Source: an uncultured Coriobacteriaceae bacterium | GTDB lineage: Bacteria; Actinomycetota; Coriobacteriia; Coriobacteriales; QAMH01 | Length of the DNA: 5,319 bases | Reading direction: 5' to 3' | Assembly (NCBI GenBank): GCA_902783925.1 | Contig: CACZSV010000218.1 | Span: 1-5,319, forward strand | Shown: positions 1-5,319 of the stretch, piece after piece | How the letters are laid out: each line of letters begins with the position of its first letter | Numbering within the stretch: the stretch's first letter is position 1 | Notes under the pieces: generated by a model | Seen by the model: the letters and a program-made list of their open reading frames with translations, nothing else | Database searches by the model: none | What the model was told of the DNA's origin: nothing | Translations under genes and position numbers: made by a program

Positions 1-289
1 CCTCACTGCTCACAAATGCCGCGCCGATCGAGAACGGACTCGAAAGGTAGTAGGCGATGAGCGCGACAGGAGAGCCGCCCATGCCCTGCGAAAACGAATA
101 CGGTGCCGAACCCTGCCCATGGAACAGATCGCTTAACCATCCAACAAGGCCAAGGAACTGGATGTCCATGACATCAATTGCGACGTTGAGGTCGCCAAAC
201 GGATACAGACCGTTGACGGCATAGGAAATGAGAATCGCCAACGCCGGCAGCGCGAACGCAAGCGGCCATTCCCACCAGTTCGCGGACAT
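1..289 (-). CDS. YfhO-like multi-pass membrane protein, N-terminal part (cut by window edge)
   Basis: Reading the minus strand from the ATG at 289 gives 96 codons without a stop, so the gene continues beyond base 1. Residues about 6-27 form a hydrophobic helix (LAFALPALAILISYAVNGLY). It is followed by PFGDLN, then DVMDIQFLGLVGWLSDLFHG, YSFSQGMGG and AYYLSSPF. This order (membrane helix, YPFGD, D..QF, YSFSxGxGG, YYLSSPF) is the N-terminal signature of the YfhO family, large GT-C-like membrane proteins. In Bacillus subtilis, YfhO works with the glycosyltransferase CsbB to decorate lipoteichoic acid. By analogy this protein may move a lipid-linked sugar to an acceptor outside the membrane. The chosen ATG has AAGG five bases upstream. 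An in-frame TTG at 319-317, right after the upstream gene's stop, also has a good GAGGTGA upstream and would add ten residues. The gene sits 30 bp downstream of the deacetylase gene and is probably co-transcribed with it. The family call is fairly secure; the substrate is unknown. Confidence 0.8.
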   Translation of the reverse strand, partial: MSANWWEWPLAFALPALAILISYAVNGLYPFGDLNVAIDVMDIQFLGLVGWLSDLFHGQGSAPYSFSQGMGGSPVALIAYYLSSPFSIGAAFVSSE

Positions 290-319
290 ACGGACCTTGC
301 TATCAGACTGCGTTGCCAA

Positions 320-1249
320 CTAGTACGTCACCTCGCTTGCGAACACCTGCGTCGACTCCTTTGCCTGCTCGATGCAATGCGCAAGCTCCTGCGACATGAG
401 CGCATCGTATTCGATGCCCCTGCCAGGAGATCGGTAGAAATCCACGAAACCATCGAGGTCTGGATTGAGCATGTCGTGTGCGTCCTCTACACCACCGGGA
501 TGAAAGAGAAACTCTACGTCAAGCCCCTGCAGGCGTGCGAGCTCGACGTAGGCAGGCATAACCTGCACCACGCGCTCGGCGCTCATCTCGCCAGAGAAGA
601 GCACGCCGCAGAACAGCGCCGTTTGAAACGGCTGCGCCTGCAAGCGCAGGCAATCCTGCTGCCAGCAGAAATTGAGCAGGCTGTGCTTTGCCCAGTTGAT
701 GGGCTCGATCTTTGGCAAGAGCGCGCGGTCCACGAATGGCTTGAGCGGTTCGGCGGGAATGCGCAGGTACTCGACCTTGCAGTCCACACGGGCAAGGGCC
801 AAGAGCATGCCCTCGAACACGGCGGGTATGAGCTGGAAGTGCTGGTGTCCGTCGACACGCAGACGCCTGGCAAGCTCGGGAAAACGCCCCAGGAAGCGCT
901 CGAGCTGGGCTTGCGCTTCGATAGCGACTTGCTCAACGAGCTCGTAGTGCCGTGAGCTCATGCTCAGCCGTAAAAGACCCGCGAAGCTATTGCAAAACAT
1001 GCCGCTTTCATCCGCAAGCATCGGAACCCGCACAGGGTCGGCGCAGCAGGTGCCTTCCACCAAATTGAGGTGCAACCCCACGCGCAAGTGCTGCGGACGT
1101 TCGTCGAGCAAGTCTGCGCATTGTTCGAACGCGGGACTTCCTGCCAGCACAGAAAGCGAATTGAGCGCACCGTCACGCGCGCATTTCAAGATGCGCTCCG
1201 ACTGTTCACGCGCGATGCCAAAGTCATCCGCGTGGATGATGATATCCAT
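320..1249 (-). CDS. YdjC/ChbG-family carbohydrate deacetylase
   Basis: The protein has 309 residues, close to the usual family length of 250-300. Family members remove N-acetyl groups from amino sugars using a divalent metal; ChbG acts on chitooligosaccharides. The landmarks are present and in order: HADDFG at residues 6-11 (D8/D9), GLHLNL at 58-63 (H60), DGHQH at 133-137 (H135, H137) and FHPGG at 249-253 (H250). There is no signal peptide, so it should act in the cytoplasm. The ATG at 1249 was chosen because it directly precedes the conserved N-terminal strand MDIIIHADDFG and has GGGGGAG (1255-1261) five bases upstream. The open frame extends to an ATG at 1393, but those 48 residues look non-family and cross the promoter region. 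The gene lies between a YfhO-like gene and a divergent polyprenyl-phosphate glycosyltransferase. Its substrate may therefore be a lipid-linked N-acetylhexosamine, as for the YdjC-superfamily enzyme NaxD of Francisella, rather than chitobiose. That substrate assignment is inference. Confidence 0.9.
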   Translation of the reverse strand: MDIIIHADDFGIAREQSERILKCARDGALNSLSVLAGSPAFEQCADLLDERPQHLRVGLHLNLVEGTCCADPVRVPMLADESGMFCNSFAGLLRLSMSSRHYELVEQVAIEAQAQLERFLGRFPELARRLRVDGHQHFQLIPAVFEGMLLALARVDCKVEYLRIPAEPLKPFVDRALLPKIEPINWAKHSLLNFCWQQDCLRLQAQPFQTALFCGVLFSGEMSAERVVQVMPAYVELARLQGLDVEFLFHPGGVEDAHDMLNPDLDGFVDFYRSPGRGIEYDALMSQELAHCIEQAKESTQVFASEVTY

Positions 1250-1254
1250 ATGCG

Positions 1255-1261
1255 CTCCCCC
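1255..1261 (-). promoter_or_regulatory. Ribosome binding site of the deacetylase gene
   Basis: On the minus strand GGGGGAG lies five bases before the ATG at 1249. It is the only strong purine-rich site near the conserved N-terminus and decides this start over the upstream in-frame ATG at 1393. Confidence 0.75.
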
Positions 1262-1294
1262 ACTTAATTCCCCGCTGGATAGATATTGGGCGAT

Positions 1295-1300
1295 ATTATA
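1295..1300 (-). promoter_or_regulatory. Candidate -10 box for the deacetylase/YfhO operon
   Basis: The minus strand reads TATAAT, a perfect sigma-70-type -10 hexamer, 46 bases upstream of the deacetylase ATG. No good -35 is seen at 16-18 bp: a 17-bp spacer gives CCCAGC, while TTCCCA at 19 bp matches 4 of 6. There is no TGn extension either, so the promoter may be weak or activator-dependent. The spacer is largely occupied by the inverted repeat at 1303-1318. Confidence 0.5.
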
Positions 1301-1302
1301 AA
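1297..1302 (+). promoter_or_regulatory. Candidate -10 box for the divergent glycosyltransferase gene
   Basis: The plus strand reads TATAAA (5 of 6 to consensus), with TATTAT (1294-1299) as an overlapping alternative. It overlaps the minus-strand TATAAT, so the two promoters would be back to back and probably mutually exclusive. No recognisable -35 lies upstream. Transcription starting near 1309 would give a leader of about 68 nt before the GTG at 1377. This is a weak call resting on position and AT-richness in a GC-rich context. Confidence 0.3.
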
Positions 1303-1318
1303 CTAACATGCTTGTTAG
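1303..1318. promoter_or_regulatory. Inverted repeat, candidate operator in the divergent promoter region
   Basis: CTAACA (1303-1308) and TGTTAG (1313-1318) are perfect 6-bp arms around TGCT. The dyad lies just upstream of the minus-strand TATAAT and just downstream of the plus-strand TATAAA, so a bound dimer could block both promoters. The form resembles operators of TetR-type dimeric repressors. No regulator gene is in the window, so the binding protein is unknown. Confidence 0.45.
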
Positions 1319-1363
1319 CTGGGAAAAACGGCCCCGCTCGTCGCCGGGCCACAAAGCAGTAGC

Positions 1364-1370
1364 AAAGGAG
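1364..1370 (+). promoter_or_regulatory. Ribosome binding site of the glycosyltransferase gene
   Basis: AAAGGAG sits six bases before the GTG at 1377 and fixes that codon as the start. The same frame is open from an ATG at 1308, but that ATG has no purine-rich site, lies inside the candidate operator and would add 23 residues without family character. Confidence 0.8.
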
Positions 1371-1376
1371 CTGCGC

Positions 1377-2363
1377 GTGGACCTTTCCGTCATCGTGCCA
1401 TGCTATAACGAAGAAGCGTCGCTTTCGGCGTTTCTCGACGTATGCGTGCGTGACTTCGGCACAAGTGGCCTTGTCTACGAGCTCATCTTGGTAAACGATG
1501 GCTCGCGCGATGCAACGTCCAAGATCATGGCCGATTTCGCCGCATCCGGGCGTTGCGCTCATGTCTCGTGCATCGATTTTTCCCGCAACTTTGGCAAGGA
1601 GGCCGCGCTTTTGGCCGGTCTGCAGGAGGCGCGCGGCGATGCCTGTTCGTTCATCGACGCAGACTTGCAGCAGCTGCCGAGCACGCTGCTCGAAATGCAC
1701 GCGCTTCTCATGGAAAACCCCGATGTTGACGTCGTGGCCGCATATCAGGAGCAGCGCGAGGGCTCCAAGATGCGCGCCTCGTTCAGCCGCAGCTTCTATG
1801 GACTGTTCAACCGCTTGAGCGAGACCGAAATCGAAGCCGACGCATCGGACTTCCGCGTGTTTCGTCGCCCGGTGGCGCAGGCGCTGCTTTCCGCTGGTGA
1901 ATACTACCGCTTCACCAAGGGTCTTTTCTCCTGGGTCGGGTTCAAAACGCTGCGCTTTGCGTACGTGCCCGAAGAGCGCGTCGCAGGCACGAGTAAGTGG
2001 TCGTTCAAGCAGCTCATGTCGTACGCGTTCGAGGGCATTATCTCGTTTTCGACCGCGCCGCTGCGTCTTTCGATGGGCGTTGGCATCGTCGCGGGCCTCG
2101 TCGGTTTTGTATACCTACTCAAGCTGATCATCGTCGACGTGCTCATTCTGCATAACACGCCAGCAGGTTATCCCACCCTGCTCGCAGTCGTCCTCATCCT
2201 AGGCGGGCTCATCCTGCTTGCTCTGGGAATCATCGGGACCTACCTGGCGCGCTCGTATATGGAAGTCAAGCGGCGCCCAATCTACATCGCAAGAAGCGTG
2301 GTGCGCACAGACGACGGCGAGCAAACGTCAAGCGAGCATTTCCGCACGAACCGCAGCGTATAG
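1377..2363 (+). CDS. GtrB/CsbB/DPM1-like polyprenyl-phosphate glycosyltransferase (GT2)
   Basis: This 328-residue family 2 glycosyltransferase most likely transfers a sugar from a nucleotide-sugar donor to undecaprenyl phosphate at the inner face of the membrane. The GT-A domain spans residues 1 to about 225: LSVIVPCYNEE at the N-terminus, LVNDGSRD at 39-45 (D41, nucleotide binding), FSRNFGKEAALLAGL at 68-82, and DADLQ at 94-98 as the metal-binding DxD. SDFRVF at 157-162 and GTSKWSF at 204-210 follow, the latter a hallmark of the GtrB/DPM1 group, then FSTAPLRLS at 224-232. Two membrane helices follow, at about 231-257 and 265-290, with a basic tail. The usual DLQ-x-PP is DLQQLP here, a small deviation. 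GTG start and length fit the family. The gene diverges from the deacetylase/YfhO pair, and CsbB-YfhO partnership is known in Bacillus, which supports a joint role in envelope glycosylation. The sugar is not readable from sequence. Confidence 0.92.
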   Translation: MDLSVIVPCYNEEASLSAFLDVCVRDFGTSGLVYELILVNDGSRDATSKIMADFAASGRCAHVSCIDFSRNFGKEAALLAGLQEARGDACSFIDADLQQLPSTLLEMHALLMENPDVDVVAAYQEQREGSKMRASFSRSFYGLFNRLSETEIEADASDFRVFRRPVAQALLSAGEYYRFTKGLFSWVGFKTLRFAYVPEERVAGTSKWSFKQLMSYAFEGIISFSTAPLRLSMGVGIVAGLVGFVYLLKLIIVDVLILHNTPAGYPTLLAVVLILGGLILLALGIIGTYLARSYMEVKRRPIYIARSVVRTDDGEQTSSEHFRTNRSV

Positions 2364-2393
2364 CGAAATCTTCGCCTGCATCACGTGAACGCC

Positions 2394-2444
2394 CGGGATG
2401 GCAGGGCTTGAACATTGGGGGGCAGACCTCCCCACGTCATCCCG
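2394..2444 (+). terminator. Nested stem-loop after the glycosyltransferase gene, possible terminator
   Basis: An outer perfect 7-bp stem, CGGGATG (2394-2400) with CATCCCG (2438-2444), encloses an inner hairpin. In the inner hairpin TGGGGGG (2416-2422) pairs with CCTCCCCA (2428-2434 used), with one G-U pair and a 5-nt loop. It starts 30 bases after the glycosyltransferase stop and ends before the lemA promoter region, a natural place for termination. There is no T-tract after it, so it is not a standard intrinsic terminator. The palindrome TCACGTGA lies just before it at 2381-2388. Confidence 0.35.
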
Positions 2445-2481
2445 ACTCGCCCTCGCTCATCCCCGCGTAGCCAATATCGGC

Positions 2482-2487
2482 TATACT
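2482..2487 (+). promoter_or_regulatory. Candidate -10 box for the lemA operon
   Basis: TATACT (5 of 6 to TATAAT) lies 37 bases upstream of the lemA ATG, after the stem-loop that may end the previous transcript. No convincing -35 is seen 16-18 bp upstream. It is the best promoter candidate in the 160-bp gap between the glycosyltransferase gene and lemA. Confidence 0.4.
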
Positions 2488-2523
2488 GTTCATATCTGGT
2501 ACTCGAACAAAAAGGAGTGCATC

Positions 2524-3087
2524 ATGAGCGGGCTTACCATAGCAATTATCGTCATCATCGCCATCGTCGTCATTCTCGTCATCGCGCTCATCGCGATGTA
2601 CAACAACTTCGTGCGCATGCGCAATCGCGTCGACAACGCTTGGTCGCAAATCGACGTGCAGCTCCAGCGCAGGCTCGACCTCATCCCCAACCTTGTCGAG
2701 ACGGTCAAGGGCTATGCCGCGCATGAGAGCTCGACACTGCAGGCCGTGACCGACGCGCGCGCCGCATGTATGAACGCGGCATCGCGTCAGGACCGCATGG
2801 AAGCAGAGAACATGCTCACGGATACGCTCAAGTCGCTCTTCGCCGTTGGCGAGGCCTACCCCGACCTCAAAGCGTCGTCAAACTTCATCCAGCTGCAAAA
2901 CGAGCTTTCCGATACGGAAGACAAGATCAGCTACATGCGCCAGAGCTACAACGACACCGTCATGAAGTACAACAACAGCATCCAGACCTTCCCCGCCGTC
3001 ATCTTCGCGGGCATGTTCGGCTTCAAGGAGCGCGAGCTCTTCGCCGCCGCGACGGGTGCTGCCACAGCTCCGCAGGTCAGCTTCTAG
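2524..3087 (+). CDS. lemA: LemA family protein
   Basis: The protein has 187 residues, the usual length for the family. A single membrane helix at about 3-25 (very rich in I and V) is followed by the long helical LemA domain. The diagnostic stretch is at 28-68: [20 protein letters not shown], then [20 protein letters not shown]. Further family features are [20 protein letters not shown] at 121-140, [19 protein letters not shown] at 142-160 and the C-terminal PQVSF. The N-terminal helix probably anchors the protein in the membrane with the helical domain on one face; the family's molecular function is not established. The ATG at 2524 has AAAGGAG (2511-2517) six bases upstream. An in-frame ATG at 2398 would add 42 non-family residues and lies within a stem-loop, so it is rejected. 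The DUF2207 gene follows after 46 bp on the same strand, a common pairing. Confidence 0.95.
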   Translation: MSGLTIAIIVIIAIVVILVIALIAMYNNFVRMRNRVDNAWSQIDVQLQRRLDLIPNLVETVKGYAAHESSTLQAVTDARAACMNAASRQDRMEAENMLTDTLKSLFAVGEAYPDLKASSNFIQLQNELSDTEDKISYMRQSYNDTVMKYNNSIQTFPAVIFAGMFGFKERELFAAATGAATAPQVSF

Positions 3088-3116
3088 TTCGCAAGCCAGC
3101 GCGAACGTTTTCGTTC
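3087..3116 (+). promoter_or_regulatory. Two mutually exclusive hairpins between lemA and the DUF2207 gene
   Basis: GTTCGC (3087-3092) and GCGAAC (3101-3106) form a perfect 6-bp stem with an 8-nt loop, followed after one base by TTTT. Alternatively GAACG (3103-3107) pairs perfectly with CGTTC (3112-3116) around a TTTT loop. The two share GAAC and cannot coexist. The first resembles a weak terminator or attenuator. The function is inferred only from position and pairing. Confidence 0.35.
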
Positions 3117-3133
3117 AATGATTGCAGCCTGCC

Positions 3134-5110
3134 ATGGCGCGGAATCGCAGACTCAAAACTGCCTGGTCAAAATTCACGTCGATGCTCTCGACCGTGCTCT
3201 TCATCGGGTTTGCCGTGCTTGCAATAGCCTCGTATCTTGGCATTTCCCCGAATTTCAGCGATAAAAAGCACGAGTGCACCGCCGACAATATCCAGGCGAG
3301 CGTCCAGCAGGATGGCAGCCTGCACGTCGTCGATGCGCGCAGCTATCACTTTACCGGCTCGTACACGCTCACGGCCGCCGTGCTCGACCCGCCAAGCGGG
3401 GGAAGCGTCAATGTGAACGGGGTCTCCGTGACCGATGCATCTGGCACCACCACCGCGCTTACCGAGGTGCCGTTCCAGAATGGATGGCGTTCTGCAGGTG
3501 GTCCTCCGAGCGGCAACTATGCAATAGACGCACAGCGCAACACCATCTACGCGTTTTCCACGACGACCGACGCCGACAAGACCTTCACGTTCGACTACAC
3601 CTACACCAACGCGATAACGCAGTACAGCGATGTTGACGTGCTGTACTGGCAGTTCATCGGCAAGAAGTGGGATGTCGACACGAACAAGGTCACAGCCACG
3701 CTCAGGCTTCCGGTTCCCGAGGGAGAAAGCGTCGTGGGCGCGCAAAACGTGTACGCCTTTGGGCACGGCGACCTGGGCGGCGAGGTCACGTTCAACGCCG
3801 ACGGCACCATCACGTTCACGGTCCCCAAGGTCAAAAGCGGCACCTTCGCCGAGATGCGCGTCGCATTCCCCACGAGCTGGACACCGAATATCTCGAGCGG
3901 GAAGGTCACAAGCGAAGAGGGCCTACCCACAATCATGCAAGAAGAAGAGCAGTGGCAAAAGGAAGCCAACGCGAAGCGTCTGCAAAGCGCGCTTATGCTC
4001 ATTGTGCCGATCTGCATTTCACTGGCGCTCATCATCTGGGCGCTCATCATGTTCCTCAAGCACGGCAAGGAGCATAAGCCGCAGTTCATGGGCGATTACT
4101 GGCGCGATGTGCCCGAAAAAGGCATGCACCCGACCGTCGCCGCACGCATCTGGCGCTGGAACAAAGAGGATGCAAACGACATCACCGCAACGCTCATGCA
4201 CCTGAGCAACTTGGGCATTGTGAGCATCGACAGCGAGGAGTACGTGGTCGACCGCGCACTACTGCCCGACAAGCAGGAAACGACGTATAGGCTCACGCTC
4301 GACAGGGAGAAGTACAAGAGTCTCGAAGGCGAGCTGACCAAGATCGATGAAGGCGTCATCAAGCTCGTGTTCGGCAAGGTTGGAAATAACAAAGACAGCG
4401 TCACGCTCGCGCAAATCGAGCAATACGCAGATAGCCATGCACAATCGTTTGTGAACAGCGTCAACCAGTGGCAGGCGGTCATTGGCAAAGAGGTTGAAAA
4501 GCACCAGTTCTTCGAGGTCAAAGGCGCGAGCCTGCAAAGCATGTTCCACGGAATAGCAATCTTTGCGGCTATCGCTGGATTCGCCATCAGCGTGTTTGTG
4601 GAGAATTGGTCGATTATCCTGGGGCTGCTTCCCGGAATACTCGGCGTGCTCATCTTTGCACACTTCATGACGCGCCGATCAGTCGAGGCCGTTGAGATTC
4701 AGGCGCGTTGCGAGGGACTCAAAAAATGGCTCAAGGATTTTACCGCGCTCGACGAGGCCGTCCCCACCGACGCGCGCGTTTGGGGCCAGTTCCTAGTCTA
4801 CGCGTTTATCTTTGGCATTACGGAACAGGTCGTGGAGAACCTCAACCGCACGGTACCGGACATCTGGAACGATGGGTACTTCACTCACAGCATGCTGTGG
4901 TACTACACCCCGTACCGAGCATATGGGACCGCAGCTTCGAGCGGAGATTTCTTTGGCAGGGCTTTCGAGAACACCTTTGATTCCGCACTCGCAGCTGTCC
5001 AAGCTGCAAGCAGCAGCAGTGGTGGAGGCGGCGGCTTCGGCGGCGGCGGTGGATTCTCCGGCGGCGGAGGCGGCGGCTTCGGCGGCGGCGGAGGCGGCTT
5101 CTCGCGTTAA
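3134..5110 (+). CDS. DUF2207-family membrane protein with glycine-rich C-terminal tail
   Basis: The protein has 658 residues from the ATG at 3134. A basic N-terminus and hydrophobic helix (about 16-36) act as signal or anchor. The extracellular part, about 45-255, is beta-rich and typical of DUF2207: dGSLHVVDARSYHFTGSY (61-77), DVDVLYWQFIGKKWDV (166-181) and ATLRLPVPEG (188-197). A helix at about 285-308 returns the chain to the cytoplasm, where HPTVAARIW (332-340) and NDITATLMHLSNLGIVSID (348-366) match the family's cytoplasmic domain. Two more helices lie at about 469-488 and 491-511, then GLKKWLKDF (528-536) and WGQFLVYAFIFGITEQVV (550-567). The tail 630-655 is nearly all Gly with Phe, usual for the family. 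Function is unknown. No clear ribosome binding site precedes either the ATG or an in-frame TTG at 3122, so the exact start is uncertain. It follows lemA by 46 bp and probably shares its transcript. Confidence 0.88.
   Translation: MARNRRLKTAWSKFTSMLSTVLFIGFAVLAIASYLGISPNFSDKKHECTADNIQASVQQDGSLHVVDARSYHFTGSYTLTAAVLDPPSGGSVNVNGVSVTDASGTTTALTEVPFQNGWRSAGGPPSGNYAIDAQRNTIYAFSTTTDADKTFTFDYTYTNAITQYSDVDVLYWQFIGKKWDVDTNKVTATLRLPVPEGESVVGAQNVYAFGHGDLGGEVTFNADGTITFTVPKVKSGTFAEMRVAFPTSWTPNISSGKVTSEEGLPTIMQEEEQWQKEANAKRLQSALMLIVPICISLALIIWALIMFLKHGKEHKPQFMGDYWRDVPEKGMHPTVAARIWRWNKEDANDITATLMHLSNLGIVSIDSEEYVVDRALLPDKQETTYRLTLDREKYKSLEGELTKIDEGVIKLVFGKVGNNKDSVTLAQIEQYADSHAQSFVNSVNQWQAVIGKEVEKHQFFEVKGASLQSMFHGIAIFAAIAGFAISVFVENWSIILGLLPGILGVLIFAHFMTRRSVEAVEIQARCEGLKKWLKDFTALDEAVPTDARVWGQFLVYAFIFGITEQVVENLNRTVPDIWNDGYFTHSMLWYYTPYRAYGTAASSGDFFGRAFENTFDSALAAVQAASSSSGGGGGFGGGGGFSGGGGGGFGGGGGGFSR
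5021..5098 (+). repeat. GGN-codon repeat encoding the glycine-rich tail
   Basis: This in-frame low-complexity stretch encodes Gly runs of five or six residues punctuated by Phe and Ser (GGGGGF units). The GGC-rich codons make a tandem repeat prone to slippage, so tail length may vary between strains. It lies inside the DUF2207 gene and ends four codons before and including its stop. Confidence 0.85.
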
Positions 5111-5170
5111 TGGCCAGGGTGATGGCGACATCAGCGATGGAACGTGCCCAAGTGAGAGCGCGCAATCATC

Positions 5171-5319
5171 CACCTTCTGGCTCCAGCAGCAAAGGTGAAT
5201 GGATTCTCCCGCCGCGCTCGCGCACCTTCCACGGTTTCGGCAAAAGGTGCACGGACTACTCTTCGGAACTCGCACACCTTTTGATCCCGGCAGCAAAGGT
5301 GCACGGATTCTCCCGCCGC
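5171..5319. repeat. Tandem array with 52-bp period and inverted arms (continues past window)
   Basis: Three units start with CACCTT at 5171, 5223 and 5275, exactly 52 bp apart. Each has AAAGGTG at 5191, 5243 and 5295, again exactly 52 apart, so each unit can form a CACCTT...AAGGTG hairpin with a loop of about 14-15 nt. Units 1 and 3 share 28 of 30 bases at 5186-5215 and 5290-5319; unit 2 diverges after CACGGA. CAAAAGGTG (5241-5249) and CACCTTTTG (5275-5283) also form a perfect 9-bp inverted repeat between units 2 and 3. The third unit is cut by the window edge. Because 52 is not a multiple of three, this is not a protein repeat. No gene is seen from 5111 to the end. It may be a dispersed intergenic repeat family or a set of protein-binding or RNA-hairpin elements. 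Confidence 0.8.

Noticed and set aside
377..955. Plus-strand open frame of 192 codons opposite the deacetylase gene
   Set aside because: The opposite strand encodes a protein with all YdjC motifs in order. This frame has no recognisable domain and no ribosome binding site, and is explained as an antisense shadow in GC-rich DNA.
1308..1310. ATG at 1308 as start of the glycosyltransferase
   Set aside because: It lies within the inverted repeat, lacks a ribosome binding site and adds 23 residues without family character, while the GTG at 1377 has an ideal AAAGGAG.
3118..3120. ATG at 3118 as start of the DUF2207 gene
   Set aside because: It is in a different frame from the DUF2207 coding sequence and has no ribosome binding site.
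3167..3766. Minus-strand open frame of 199 codons opposite the DUF2207 gene
   Set aside because: It is rich in Arg, Val and Gly as expected for a shadow frame, shows no family motif, and overlaps a gene with clear DUF2207 landmarks.
4096..4668. Minus-strand open frame of 190 codons
   Set aside because: It is Ser/Leu-rich and is the reverse complement of the conserved cytoplasmic and membrane segments of the DUF2207 protein; no start signal or domain was recognised.
5120..5133. Small hairpin TGATG-GCGA-CATCA just after the DUF2207 stop as a terminator
   Set aside because: A 5-bp AT-containing stem with no following T-run is too weak to call a terminator.
4793..5296. Minus-strand open frame of 167 codons covering the array and the Gly-rich region
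   Set aside because: Its Ala-rich middle is just the reverse of the Gly-codon repeat, and the 52-bp units shift frame from copy to copy, which argues against a protein-coding role.
5171..5319. Possible CRISPR array
   Set aside because: The repeated parts are not uniform: unit 2 diverges from units 1 and 3 after CACGGA. The variable part is only about 14 bases inside the hairpin loop, and no cas gene is present in the window.

Overview
The window looks like a piece of a Gram-positive chromosome of moderately high GC. The gene families, the GGAG-type ribosome binding sites and the GC-rich codon use suggest an actinobacterium, perhaps a gut coriobacterium (Coriobacteriia). That taxonomic guess is inferred and was not tested by a search. 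Five protein genes are supported, one of them cut by the left edge. No rRNA, tRNA, transposase or convincing CRISPR array is visible.

Left half (1-2363): two genes on the minus strand face one gene on the plus strand across a short intergenic region. The minus-strand genes are a YdjC/ChbG-family carbohydrate deacetylase and, directly downstream, the N-terminus of a YfhO-like multi-pass membrane protein that runs off the window. The plus-strand gene is a GtrB/CsbB/DPM1-like family 2 glycosyltransferase with two C-terminal membrane helices. Together they match the logic of known envelope-glycosylation systems. In these a GT2 enzyme loads a sugar on polyprenyl phosphate, a deacetylase may trim an N-acetyl group, and a GT-C-like membrane enzyme moves the sugar onto a cell-surface acceptor. 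The 127 bp between the divergent genes hold -10-like hexamers for both directions and a 6+6 bp inverted repeat that could be a shared operator.

Right half (2524-5110): a likely two-gene operon encodes a LemA-family protein and a large DUF2207-family membrane protein with a glycine-rich C-terminal tail. The pair recurs in many bacteria; its biochemical role is not established. Two mutually exclusive small hairpins lie in the 46 bp between the genes, and the second gene has no clear ribosome binding site.

Right end (5111-5319): I find no gene here. The last 149 bases form a 52-bp-period tandem array of nearly three units. Each unit carries CACCTT...AAAGGTG inverted arms around a variable loop. 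The array runs off the window, so its full size is unknown.
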